Shown one piece after another: positions 7,477 to 15,842 of a stretch of DNA of 57,509 bases. Position 1 is the first letter of the stretch; the number at the start of each line of letters is the position of its first letter. The notes under the pieces are model-generated. The model did not search any database and had not been told where the DNA came from. It saw nothing but the letters and a program-made list of their open reading frames with translations. The translations under genes and the position numbers were made by a program. The stretch is from Persephonella sp. (GTDB taxonomy: Bacteria > Aquificota > Aquificia > Aquificales > Hydrogenothermaceae), in assembly GCF_027023985.1 (NCBI RefSeq), contig NZ_JALVTW010000003.1:1-57509 (forward strand). The letters are read 5' to 3'.

Positions 7477-8736
7477 ATGGATATAGAAATTCCTGCCGGT
7501 GTTAAAGTTTTTAATCGGGCTGAAACCTACCAGCTAAACACCATAATAAACAAAATAACTAACACTTTTGAAAAATGGGCTTATGAGGAGATAAAACTAC
7601 CTGTTTTTGAGTATTTTAATGTCCACAAAAAAGCCCTTGATGAAAATATAGCAGGTAAAAGCTTTAAAATTGTTGATAGAACAACAGGGGATATTCTGTC
7701 TTTAAGGGCTGATTTTACAGCCCAGATTGCAAGATATTTTTCCTCCCTAAAAAGAAAAGAGCTACCTAAAAGATACTACTACAAAGGAAGCATTTTCCGT
7801 TATTCTCCGCCGAAAACAGGGGATTTATGGGAGATATTCCAGACAGGTATTGAACTGATTGGCTCAGACAGACTTGAGGCGGATGCAGAGGTTATAACAA
7901 TAGCCTGTAATGCTTTAAGCAATATCGGAATTAAAGATTTCCAGATAGACCTGAATAATATAAAAATTTTCACTGGTTTAAAAAATATTCTCCACCTATC
8001 AGAAAAGGAATACCAGCAGTTTATGCAGTTTATAAAAAACAGGGAAATATTTAATCTAAAAAAATTTGTTTCCCGATATGAAACCTCGCAAGAAATAAAA
8101 GAGTTTATTGTAAATATTCCAAAATATCAGGGTGGATTAAAACTTATACAGGGTTTAAAGAAATTTGTATCCAATTATCCCCAGCTTTTAGAACCACTTG
8201 AAGAGCTTGAGAATATATACAATATTCTTACAGAATATGGAGTAGCAGACAACGTTGTTTTTGACCTTGGGGAACCAAGGGAGTTTTCATACTACACAGG
8301 AATTGTTTTTGAGATTTTTATAAAAAATTTCTCTAAATCTATAGGACAGGGTGGTAGATATAACAACCTAATTTCCAGATATAATGGAGATATTCCTGCT
8401 ACAGGATTTGCCTTTTATGTTTTGAATATCTGGCAGTATGCAAAAGAAAACAAACTGCTGGAAGAAAAGAAGCTTAAAGACTTTTTTATCATTGACCTAA
8501 CACCTGATAAAAAGGCTGCATATCAGATTGGAAAAGCTTTAAGGGAAAAAGGATATATTGTAGGAAGGGATATAATAGATAGGGATTACAAAGAATCACT
8601 GAAATTTGCCTTTAACAACAGATATAAAAAAGCAATAATCATTGGACTGGACACAGACCCAAAAACTGTATATATTTATTCAACCCCTGAAAAATATGAA
8701 AAAATAAAAATACAGGATTTACTGGAAAAAATATAG
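7477..8736 (+). CDS. hisZ: ATP phosphoribosyltransferase regulatory subunit HisZ
   Basis: The 419-residue protein is a class II aminoacyl-tRNA-synthetase paralogue related to HisRS. Motif 2-like YYYKGSIFRYSPPKTGDLWE lies near residue 105, and the HisRS-like substrate region appears as ELIGSDRLEADAEVI and YYTGIVFEIF. The HisRS anticodon-binding domain is degenerate or short. HisZ partners with the short form of HisG in the first step of histidine synthesis. HisG is not in the window. It follows pspA by 8 bases with AGGTGAG before the ATG, so it is in the same operon. Confidence 0.85.
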   Translation: MDIEIPAGVKVFNRAETYQLNTIINKITNTFEKWAYEEIKLPVFEYFNVHKKALDENIAGKSFKIVDRTTGDILSLRADFTAQIARYFSSLKRKELPKRYYYKGSIFRYSPPKTGDLWEIFQTGIELIGSDRLEADAEVITIACNALSNIGIKDFQIDLNNIKIFTGLKNILHLSEKEYQQFMQFIKNREIFNLKKFVSRYETSQEIKEFIVNIPKYQGGLKLIQGLKKFVSNYPQLLEPLEELENIYNILTEYGVADNVVFDLGEPREFSYYTGIVFEIFIKNFSKSIGQGGRYNNLISRYNGDIPATGFAFYVLNIWQYAKENKLLEEKKLKDFFIIDLTPDKKAAYQIGKALREKGYIVGRDIIDRDYKESLKFAFNNRYKKAIIIGLDTDPKTVYIYSTPEKYEKIKIQDLLEKI

Positions 8737-8774
8737 CACCTCAGGTGCTAAATACACATAAAGGAGTTTTTTTT

Positions 8775-9263
8775 ATGAAGGCTACAAACAACAAAGTGGT
8801 AACATTCCACTACACACTCAAGGACAAAGAGACAGGAGAAGTTCTTGACAGCAGTCAGGAGTATGGGCAACCTTTAACTGTTTTATTCGGTGCTCAAAAT
8901 ATCATTCCCGGACTGGAAAGCAGAATGGAAGGTATGGAAGCAGGGGAAAAAAGAACCATTGAAGTTCCTGCTTTAGAGGCTTACGGAGAGAAAAATCCAG
9001 AATTAATCCAGAAAGTTCCAAGGGAATACTTCCAGGGAATTGAACTGGAAAAAGGAATGCCTCTTCAGGCTCAAACTCCAGACGGACAAATCATAAATAT
9101 GATTGTTGTTGATTTTGATGATAATGAAGTTACTGTTGATATGAACCACCCATTAGCCGGAAAAGACCTTGTTTTTGATGTTGAAGTTGTAAATGTTAGA
9201 GATGCCACACTTGAAGAAATTCAACACGGACACGCACACGGCGAAGGCGGAGTTCATCATTAA
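8775..9263 (+). CDS. slyD: SlyD-type FKBP peptidyl-prolyl isomerase with His-rich tail
   Basis: The 162-residue FKBP domain starts KVVTFHYTLKD and carries the family landmarks GQPLTVLFGAQNIIPGLE and AYGEKNPELIQKVPRE, followed by the insert-in-flap domain. The C terminus ends HGHAHGEGGVHH, a metal-binding tail like that of SlyD, which delivers nickel to hydrogenase maturation factors. The start at 8775 is chosen because AAGGAG (8761-8766) precedes it at normal distance, whereas an in-frame ATG 30 bases earlier has no such site. A role with HypB (54.9 kb) is inferred. Confidence 0.9.
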   Translation: MKATNNKVVTFHYTLKDKETGEVLDSSQEYGQPLTVLFGAQNIIPGLESRMEGMEAGEKRTIEVPALEAYGEKNPELIQKVPREYFQGIELEKGMPLQAQTPDGQIINMIVVDFDDNEVTVDMNHPLAGKDLVFDVEVVNVRDATLEEIQHGHAHGEGGVHH

Positions 9264-9267
9264 ATAG

Positions 9268-9289
9268 AAGGGGTTTACAAGCCCCTTTT
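9268..9289. terminator. bidirectional terminator between slyD and the GDPD gene
   Basis: AAGGGG (9268-9273) and CCCCTT (9282-9287) form a stem around an 8-base loop, with T-rich sequence on the plus-strand side. It sits between convergent genes and overlaps the last codons of the minus-strand phosphodiesterase. Confidence 0.5.
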
Positions 9290-10000
9290 AATCTCTTCTC
9301 TCCATCTAACCATAAGGTCAGGATAATCGGTTGCTATTCCATCACTGCCCCTTTCTGCAAAAATCTCGGCAGTTTCTTTGTCATTTATAATCCATGATAC
9401 AACCTTTAGCTTTAGCCTGTGGGCAAATCTAATTGCCTTTTCTGTGGCAAGTTTATAGTAAGGCAAAACAAATTCACAATTTATATCCTTGGCCTCAAGT
9501 ATTTTTCCCGGAGGTCTCATATAGATTAATCCTGTTACAAGGGAATTATCTATCTGTTTTACCTGCTCAAGTGCTTCCTCATAAAAAGAGATAAAAGCCA
9601 CCCATTCCTGTGCAGAGTGTTCAAAAACTTTATTTACAATATCCTGTGTTGTTTCAAGCTCTTTGATTTCTATGAACAAACCTGATTTTCCGTTAACCGT
9701 CTGTAAAGCCTCATCAAGGGTAGCAACAGGTTCTCCCTCAATGGTTATATTTCCCCTTATAAAATCAAAATCCACTTGTGAAGGTGGAATAGCCCTACCT
9801 GTTAGCCTTTTAAAATCTTTATCATGTAATAAAATAAGCTGCCCATCTTTTGTTTTTCTAATATCTACCTCAACAATATCAGCTCCGGATTTTATTCCAT
9901 ACTCAATGGCTGCAATTGTATTTTCAGGCTTTACCCCTTTTGCGCCTCTATGTCCAATAATTGCAAAAGGTTTCACAGAAAGCTTTTTTAGAATAAGCAT
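9275..10000 (-). CDS. ugpQ: glycerophosphodiester phosphodiesterase
   Basis: The 241-residue TIM-barrel enzyme opens with IIGHRGAKGVKPENT (catalytic His17-Arg18), followed by VEVDIRKTKDGQLILLHD, which supplies the metal-binding Glu/Asp and second His. The terminal VVSWIINDKETAE and GSDGIATDYPDLM are the usual last strands. It hydrolyses glycerophosphodiesters to glycerol-3-phosphate and an alcohol. No signal peptide is visible, so it is cytosolic. It lies 1 base after the copper ATPase gene on the same strand. Confidence 0.85.
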   Translation of the reverse strand: MLILKKLSVKPFAIIGHRGAKGVKPENTIAAIEYGIKSGADIVEVDIRKTKDGQLILLHDKDFKRLTGRAIPPSQVDFDFIRGNITIEGEPVATLDEALQTVNGKSGLFIEIKELETTQDIVNKVFEHSAQEWVAFISFYEEALEQVKQIDNSLVTGLIYMRPPGKILEAKDINCEFVLPYYKLATEKAIRFAHRLKLKVVSWIINDKETAEIFAERGSDGIATDYPDLMVRWREEIKRGL

Positions 10001-10001
10001 A

Positions 10002-11882
10002 TCAATCTCCTAATCTGGTATTATTTATTCTAAGGGCATTCAAAACAACACTCACAGAGCTAAAAGACATTGCAACCCCTGCAATAACAGGCTTAAGCAG
10101 TATTCCTGCCACAGGATATAAAATTCCCGCTGCAACAGGTATCCCGATAACGTTATAAATAAATGCCCAGAACAGATTTTGTTTTATAACATTCATACTA
10201 AACGAAGAAAGATTTATTGCCTTTAAAACTAAATTTAGCTCATTTTTCAAAAGTAGAATATCACCTGTTTCTTTTGTTATATCTGTTGCCTGAACAACGG
10301 CTATTCCAACGTTTGAAGATGCCATTGCAGGAGCATCATTTATTCCGTCCCCGATAAACATTACCTTCTCACCTTTCTGTTGCAGTTCCTTCACAATTCT
10401 GTATTTATCCTCAGGTTTTAGCTGGGCAAAGCATTCATCAAAGCCGGCTTCAGCACATATTCCCCTTGCTACTTCTTCTTTATCCCCTGTTAGTAAAACA
10501 GTTTTTATCCCTTTTTCTTTTAATTTATTTAAAACAGTCTTTGCTTCAGGTTTGAGGTTATCGCTAAGATAAAAAACAGCAACAAGTTTATCATCAACAG
10601 CTATTAAGAGCTCTGTTTTTTTAGAGTTTTCCTTAATAACAAACCCGTGTTCTTTTAGGAAAGCTTGATTTCCTGCTATAACATTTTTTCCTTCAATCAT
10701 CGCAATAATTCCTTTTCCGGAAACTGATTTAAAACTTTCAGGTTTTGCCTCATACTCAGGGATTTTTTCTAAAACAGCTTTTGCAACAGGATGGTTAGAG
10801 TTTTTCAAAGCAGGATAAGCATATTTTAACAGCTGTTTATCAAATATTTTTTCTTCTATAACAGAGAGCTTTCCTTCTGTTATTGTTCCCGTTTTGTCAA
10901 AAATAGCAACGGTAATATCCTTAATCCCTTCAATAATTTCCGGATTTTTAATCAGTATCTTTTCTTTAGCTCCTTTGCTTACTGCAACAACAATGGCAAT
11001 TGGTGTAGCAATTCCGAGGGCACATGGACAGGCAATGATTAAAACAGAAACAGAAGATAAAAATGCTATATCCGGTTTATCCATCAAATACCATATATCA
11101 AAAGTTAGAATAGAAATAATAAGAATAGCAGGAACAAAAACTGCCACAACCTTGTCAGCAAGTCTTCCAACAGGTGGTTTTTTTTCTTGTGCCTGTGACA
11201 CCAGTTTTGCCAGCTGGGATATAAATGCATCTTTTCCTGTTTTTGTGGCTTTGATTAATATATATCCATCAACAAGAAGACTACCGCCTAAGACTGTATC
11301 CCCTGTTTTTTTCAAAACAGGCAGGCTTTCCCCTGTGAGAATTGACTGGTCAATCTCTCCGGAACCCTCAATAACTACGCCATCAACAGGAACCCTTTCG
11401 CCGGCTTTCACCACAACAATATCTCCAACTACTATACTATCAGCAGGAATCACTGTCTCTTTTCCATCTACAATTATTAATGCTTTTTGGGGTTTTAGTT
11501 TAAGGAGTTTTCTCAAAAATCCTGTTGCCTTATTTCTGGAACGGCTTTCTAGATATCTGCCAAGTAAAACAAATGTGATAATAGCAGCTGCACCGCCAAA
11601 ATAAGTTGACCTCATATTCTCAGGAAAAAGGAAAGGAAAGAATATAACAAAAACCGAATAAAAATAAGCAGCAGAAGTCCCTATAACAATAAGCAGGTTC
11701 ATATCGGCAATTCTGTTTTTCAGACCACCTATTGCAGACCTGTAAAACTCCCAGCCTGCCCCAAACTGGACAATAGAGGCAAATATCAGGGAAAGGACAT
11801 TTTTCAGGTTTAAAAATTCATTTGACTGGATTAGAGGCTTTTCCAGAAAAGGCAGTTTAAAAAATTCAAGGGAAAATACCAA
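10002..11882 (-). CDS. copA: copper-translocating P1B-type ATPase (core; probably expressed by -1 frameshift from the HMA ORF)
   Basis: The 626-residue ORF carries all core motifs of a Cu+-exporting ATPase: ILTGES actuator loop, IIACPCALG (CPC metal site), DKTGTITEG (phosphorylated Asp), SNHPVAKA (HP locus), GDGINDAPAM hinge, and a Cu+-type last-helix signature MSFSSVSVVLNALR. The listed start is TTG 11882, which lacks a Shine-Dalgarno. The frame stays open and reads as sensible ATPase sequence 66 bases further up (KKKLEEEKSLKIRFIIALIF) to a TGA at 11949-11951, with no normal start codon. That open stretch begins inside the A9 run that ends the HMA-domain ORF. I infer the full protein is HMA-ATPase joined by slippage. 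Confidence 0.85.
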   Translation of the reverse strand: MVFSLEFFKLPFLEKPLIQSNEFLNLKNVLSLIFASIVQFGAGWEFYRSAIGGLKNRIADMNLLIVIGTSAAYFYSVFVIFFPFLFPENMRSTYFGGAAAIITFVLLGRYLESRSRNKATGFLRKLLKLKPQKALIIVDGKETVIPADSIVVGDIVVVKAGERVPVDGVVIEGSGEIDQSILTGESLPVLKKTGDTVLGGSLLVDGYILIKATKTGKDAFISQLAKLVSQAQEKKPPVGRLADKVVAVFVPAILIISILTFDIWYLMDKPDIAFLSSVSVLIIACPCALGIATPIAIVVAVSKGAKEKILIKNPEIIEGIKDITVAIFDKTGTITEGKLSVIEEKIFDKQLLKYAYPALKNSNHPVAKAVLEKIPEYEAKPESFKSVSGKGIIAMIEGKNVIAGNQAFLKEHGFVIKENSKKTELLIAVDDKLVAVFYLSDNLKPEAKTVLNKLKEKGIKTVLLTGDKEEVARGICAEAGFDECFAQLKPEDKYRIVKELQQKGEKVMFIGDGINDAPAMASSNVGIAVVQATDITKETGDILLLKNELNLVLKAINLSSFSMNVIKQNLFWAFIYNVIGIPVAAGILYPVAGILLKPVIAGVAMSFSSVSVVLNALRINNTRLGD

Positions 11883-11935
11883 AACTGTAAAAATTAAAGC
11901 AATAATAAACCTAATTTTAAGGCTTTTTTCTTCCT

Positions 11936-12283
11936 CTAACTTTTTTTTTCAAAATTTTCTAAATCTTCAGAGGCATCATAACCAAGCTCTTTTATCTTGG
12001 CTATTATCTGTTCTTTGGTTATTTTTGCAGGGTCGTATTCAAAAACACCTTTTGATGTTGCCAGATTAACCGAGGCAGAAATAACTCCTTCTGTAGCCCT
12101 AAGTGTTGCCTCTATACCAGCGACACATCCGGCACAATGCATTCCTGATATGTTAAGTTCTACTGTTTTCGTTTTTCCTGTAGTTTCTTTCTTTTCATTC
12201 TTATCATCTTTTCCACCGAAGAAAAACCAGCTTATACCACCTATCATTAACGCGGATACCGATAAAACAGCGAATTTATCCAA
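11936..12283 (-). CDS. membrane-anchored HMA copper-binding domain (N-terminal part of the copper ATPase)
   Basis: The 115-residue ORF has an N-terminal transmembrane helix (about 3-23, ending WFFFGG), a Lys/Glu-rich linker, and a heavy-metal-associated domain (about 40-108) with the Cu site GMHCAGC. It ends with GAA AAA AAA AGT TAG, where the nine consecutive A residues (plus-strand T9, 11941-11949) immediately precede the stop. A -1 slip on the A run enters the ATPase frame. The unshifted product would be a small anchored copper-binding protein, comparable to the CopA(Z) chaperone released from E. coli copA. Confidence 0.85.
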   Translation of the reverse strand: MDKFAVLSVSALMIGGISWFFFGGKDDKNEKKETTGKTKTVELNISGMHCAGCVAGIEATLRATEGVISASVNLATSKGVFEYDPAKITKEQIIAKIKELGYDASEDLENFEKKS

Positions 12284-12411
12284 CTTTCTGCCTCCTGGCT
12301 ATGATACAGAATAATTTATTCCAAACTCTGCGAAAAGTGAACTCTTTTATTATAAAATTTTTTAGCCTTAAGATTTAACCGAAAAATATTAAAAAGCGGA
12401 GGTAAACATAT

Positions 12412-13488
12412 CTGAAAGGATATAGAAGCTGGGCAGAAATCAGCAAAGACCGAGTTGAATATAATTTAAAATTAATACACAACTATGTAAAAAAAGATAT
12501 ATTTGCCGTAGTAAAGGCAGATGCCTATGGGCATGGTGCAGAAAATATATCCAGAATTCTCCAGCAGTATCCATTCGTAAAATATCTATGCGTTGCAACA
12601 GCAGAAGAAGGAAAAGAGCTAAGGCAGGCAGACATAAAAAAAGATATTCTGGTTTTAGGGGGAGTTCTTCCTGACGAAATCAAATGTTTTAAGGATTATG
12701 ACCTTGTCCCTGTAATCTCCGATTTTAACCAGCTTCAATTAGTCCAGAAATATAATATATCCCGTATCCATATAAAATTTGATACAGGAATGCATAGACT
12801 CGGATTTCTACCGGAAGAAATAGACCAGGTGTTAAATAGCTTGAATGGTTTAAATGTAGAAGGCATTTTATCCCATTTTCCATCTGCTGACATTGACCCT
12901 GAGCTAACCGAAAAACAGATAAAACAGTTTCAAAAAATAGTTGAAATGGTAAAAAAAGCCGGAATAAATCCCAGATACATACATCTACAAAACAGTGCAG
13001 GACTTATGTATAAATGTGATTATTGCAATGCAGTCAGGATAGGTATTTCCATATACGGAGAAAAATCTGCTCCTAATTTTTCAATTCCTGTTAAAACTGT
13101 TATGTCAATCAAATCAAAAGTTATTGCTATAAAAAATCTGAAAAAAGGAGAAACTGTATCCTACGCAGGCACTTTTACAGCCCCAAAAGATATGAAAATA
13201 GCAATTGTGTCCTTTGGATATGCAGATGGTTTGCCAAGGGATTTATCAAACAAAGGATACTTCCTTATTAATCATCAAAAAGCAAATATTATAGGCAATG
13301 TGACAATGGACATGACAATAGTTGATGTCTCCCATATAAAAAACATAAAAATCGGGGATACTGTAACGGTTGTTGGCAAAGACAACGGAAATGAAATATA
13401 TTTTGAGGATATAGCAAGGTTGTGCGGCACAATACCTTATGAGATAATGTGCAGAATATCAAAAAGGGTTAAAAGGGTTGTTATCTAA
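12412..13488 (+). CDS. alr: alanine racemase (apparent CTG start)
   Basis: The reading frame from 12412 encodes about 358 residues, normal for Alr: RSWAEISKDRVEYN at the start, the PLP-lysine motif AVVKADAYGHG (Lys near residue 37), KFDTGMHRLGF mid-protein, and VGIS-like and CGTIPYEIMC motifs near the end. The first ATG is at 12790, far inside the protein. In this frame a TAA lies at 12403-12405, so the start must be within ACA TAT CTG. CTG at 12412 sits 9 bases after GGAGG (12398-12402). The enzyme makes D-alanine for peptidoglycan. The stop overlaps the ATG of the NtrC-type gene (TAATG). Confidence 0.85.
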   Translation: MKGYRSWAEISKDRVEYNLKLIHNYVKKDIFAVVKADAYGHGAENISRILQQYPFVKYLCVATAEEGKELRQADIKKDILVLGGVLPDEIKCFKDYDLVPVISDFNQLQLVQKYNISRIHIKFDTGMHRLGFLPEEIDQVLNSLNGLNVEGILSHFPSADIDPELTEKQIKQFQKIVEMVKKAGINPRYIHLQNSAGLMYKCDYCNAVRIGISIYGEKSAPNFSIPVKTVMSIKSKVIAIKNLKKGETVSYAGTFTAPKDMKIAIVSFGYADGLPRDLSNKGYFLINHQKANIIGNVTMDMTIVDVSHIKNIKIGDTVTVVGKDNGNEIYFEDIARLCGTIPYEIMCRISKRVKRVVI

Positions 13489-14849
13489 TGGAAAATCAAA
13501 ACTTTTCCATACTTGTTGTTGATGATGAGGAAAACATAACAAGTCTATTAAAGGATATACTGGAAGACGAAGGATTTAATGTTGATGTTGCCTATTCCCT
13601 TCACTCTGCAAAGGAAAAACTAAAGGAAAAAGATTACGATATTGTTTTTCTTGATGTCTGGCTTCCTGACGGGGAAGGAACAGACCTTATACATTTTATA
13701 AAAGATATAAATCCTATAACAAAAATCATTATGATTTCCGGCCATGCAAATATCCCTATTGCCGTAAAAGCCCTGAAAGAAGGAGCCTTTGACTTCCTTG
13801 AAAAACCTATTTCAACAGATACAATCCTTGCGGTCTTAGAAAAAGCCATAAAAGAAATCAAAAAGGATTTAGAATACACATTTCTAAAACAGGAATTAAC
13901 CAAAGATATAGAAATTATAGGAAACAGCCCACCTATCCAGAAACTAAAAAAACAGATTGAAAAAGTGGCAAGAACGAATGCATGGGTAATGATTTTCGGA
14001 GAAAATGGAACAGGTAAAGAGCTTGTTGCCCGTTCTATTCATTTCCTTAGTGATAGGGCAAATAAACCATTTGTTGATATAAACTGTGCTGCCCTGCCGG
14101 ATGATCTGATAGAAGCAGAGCTTTTTGGATATGAAAAGGGGGCATTTACCGGGGCAATGACAAGAAAACCGGGAAAGCTGGAAATAGCAGACGGGGGGAC
14201 ACTATTCTTAGATGAAGTAACAGACATGAGCCTCGCAGCACAGGCAAAGTTATTAAGAGTTTTGGAAGAAAAGGAGTTTACAAGACTTGGTAGTAATCAG
14301 AAAATAAAAGTGGATATCAGGGTTATATCAGCCACAAATAAAGACCTTGAAAAAGAAATTGAAGAGGGTAGATTTCGTCAGGATTTGGCATTCAGACTGG
14401 CTGTTGTTCCAATCTATGTTCCACCTCTAAGGGAAAGGGGAGAAGATATAATTCTCCTTGCTGAGCATTTCCTTAAGAAATCATGTATAGAAAACAAAAT
14501 TCCTCCTGTAAAACTCTCGGAAGATGTCAAAAAAGTTCTCCTAAAATATGATTGGCCTGGAAATGTTAGAGAGCTCAAGAACCTAATGGAAAGATTATGT
14601 ATCTTTGCTTCAGGTGAAGAGATTACACTGGAGGATTTACCACCGTATATTTTCAAGGGAAAATCACCAGTCGGAAAGAAAAAAATAGAAATAAAACCCT
14701 TAAAAAAAGTAAGGGAAGAGGCAGAAAAAGAAGTTATAAAACTTGCCCTTGAAAAATATAACCGTAATCTAAAGGAAGTAGCAAAAGCTCTTGAGATAGA
14801 TCTTTCCTCACTTTACAGAAAACTAAAACAATATAATCTGGAGGAGTAA
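13488..14849 (+). CDS. sigma-54-dependent response regulator, NtrC family
   Basis: The 453-residue protein has three domains. A receiver domain (1-120) carries the acidic pair in VVDDEE (Asp12, Asp13) and phospho-acceptor Asp56 in VFLDVWLPDG. The AAA+ domain (about 140-375) carries Walker A GENGTGKE, the sigma-54 contact loop GAFTGA, and Walker B GGTLFLDEV. A Fis-type helix-turn-helix (about 410-450, LKEVAKALEIDLSSLYRKLKQY) completes it. It activates sigma-54 promoters after phosphorylation by a sensor kinase, which is not in view. Start ATG 13488 overlaps the alr stop. Confidence 0.92.
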   Translation: MENQNFSILVVDDEENITSLLKDILEDEGFNVDVAYSLHSAKEKLKEKDYDIVFLDVWLPDGEGTDLIHFIKDINPITKIIMISGHANIPIAVKALKEGAFDFLEKPISTDTILAVLEKAIKEIKKDLEYTFLKQELTKDIEIIGNSPPIQKLKKQIEKVARTNAWVMIFGENGTGKELVARSIHFLSDRANKPFVDINCAALPDDLIEAELFGYEKGAFTGAMTRKPGKLEIADGGTLFLDEVTDMSLAAQAKLLRVLEEKEFTRLGSNQKIKVDIRVISATNKDLEKEIEEGRFRQDLAFRLAVVPIYVPPLRERGEDIILLAEHFLKKSCIENKIPPVKLSEDVKKVLLKYDWPGNVRELKNLMERLCIFASGEEITLEDLPPYIFKGKSPVGKKKIEIKPLKKVREEAEKEVIKLALEKYNRNLKEVAKALEIDLSSLYRKLKQYNLEE

Positions 14850-14851
14850 AA

Positions 14852-15036
14852 ATGCCCTATGTTAATGTGAAAATAGCCGGAGAGCTAACAAGGGAGCAGA
14901 AGCAAAAAATTGTTGAAGGTATCACGAAAGTTCTGGAAGAAGTTGCAAACAAACCTCCATTGCAACCTATGTGGTTATTGAAGAAGTTGATAGGGATAAC
15001 TGGGGAAAAGGAGGAAAACTATTATCAGACAAATAA
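14852..15036 (+). pseudogene. 4-oxalocrotonate tautomerase family gene with a one-base frameshift
   Basis: Residues 1-36 (start MPYVNVKIAG, catalytic Pro after Met; LTREQKQKIVEGITKVLEE) match small 4-OT family tautomerases of about 61 residues. After KPP at about 14958 the frame is lost. Reading on in the next frame from about 14962 gives ATYVVIEEVDRDNWGKGG and LLSDK then TAA at 15034-15036, the expected second half. The combined length is one base short of 62 codons, so a single deletion is implied. The unshifted frame continues to 15073 as nonsense. Either a real pseudogene or a sequence error. It follows the NtrC gene by 2 bases. Confidence 0.75.
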
Positions 15037-15042
15037 TAAAAA

Positions 15043-15060
15043 GGCGGCAAAGCCGCCTTT
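15043..15060. terminator. rho-independent terminator, likely bidirectional
   Basis: GGCGGC (15043-15048) and GCCGCC (15052-15057) form a GC stem with a 3-base loop. An A run precedes it and TTT follows, so it can serve both the tautomerase operon and the convergent beta-barrel gene. Confidence 0.7.
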
Positions 15061-15064
15061 GAAC

Positions 15065-15832
15065 TTAGAATAGAATTCCTGCTTCCACAAAAGGCTGTTT
15101 TATCTTGATATCAGCAGAAACATCATCAATATCATCTATTTTAATCTTTTCATACTTATATCCAACACCGATAAACGGCTTTACTATCATTGTTTGAAAA
15201 GGTTTTACTTTTAACTCTCCGGTAATATCATAAAAATGATGTCCTCCATAAGCTATACCATTTCCTTCAACAAGTATGGAGAAATAATCAACAGGTTTAA
15301 ATTCAACAGCACCATGTAGCATTGGAATAGGAATTGTAAGGGATTTTGAATCTTCATCTCCGGTAGTTAAATCTTTAACTTTTGCATAAAAATCAACAAC
15401 TCTGATATTTAGTCCTATTTCTGCATCTAAAACATGTGTTACATTCACAAATGGAAGGTTATAAAAAAGAACTGCATCATAGTGGTCTAAACGAAGTTTG
15501 GAATAAACCCTGTCATTTACTGTAATTGTGATATTACCAAATGTGTAGTTATTTTTAACTGTTCCTGTTCCTTCAAATCTCATTTTCTCATACATAAGTT
15601 TGATATTTGGAAGAATAGGAATAGGATGTTCCAGTTTAGCCCTCAAGAAGAATGAATTTTCATCATCAAGTCCCAGTTCATCTGTATCGATATCATTTCC
15701 TTTATAGCTTCCTGAACCATCAATACTTTGTTTGATATAACCGGCAGAGATTTCTCCATCAACACCGGGAACTGCTAAAGCAGATGTTACAGCAAAAACT
15801 GATGATAATGCAGCAAAGAATAATCTTTTCAT
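15065..15832 (-). CDS. TIGR04219-like outer-membrane beta-barrel protein
   Basis: A clear signal peptide (residues 1-20, ending ALA) precedes alternating amphipathic strands. The protein ends in phenylalanine (FVEAGILF), the usual barrel-assembly signal. The strand-rich sequence and length of 255 residues fit the TIGR04219 outer-membrane family, whose function is unknown. AAGGAGG lies just before the ATG. It is downstream of ino1 on the same strand with a short gap. Confidence 0.75.
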   Translation of the reverse strand: MKRLFFAALSSVFAVTSALAVPGVDGEISAGYIKQSIDGSGSYKGNDIDTDELGLDDENSFFLRAKLEHPIPILPNIKLMYEKMRFEGTGTVKNNYTFGNITITVNDRVYSKLRLDHYDAVLFYNLPFVNVTHVLDAEIGLNIRVVDFYAKVKDLTTGDEDSKSLTIPIPMLHGAVEFKPVDYFSILVEGNGIAYGGHHFYDITGELKVKPFQTMIVKPFIGVGYKYEKIKIDDIDDVSADIKIKQPFVEAGILF

Positions 15833-15842
15833 GTAACCCTCC

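Noticed and set aside
10894-11604. A 236-residue plus-strand ORF inside the copper ATPase gene
   Set aside because: It mirrors a strongly conserved gene on the other strand and its sequence is low-complexity Ser/Thr/Pro typical of antisense translation.
12790-13488. Alanine racemase starting at the first ATG (12790)
   Set aside because: This would remove the PLP-lysine motif and the conserved N-terminal third that are clearly encoded upstream.
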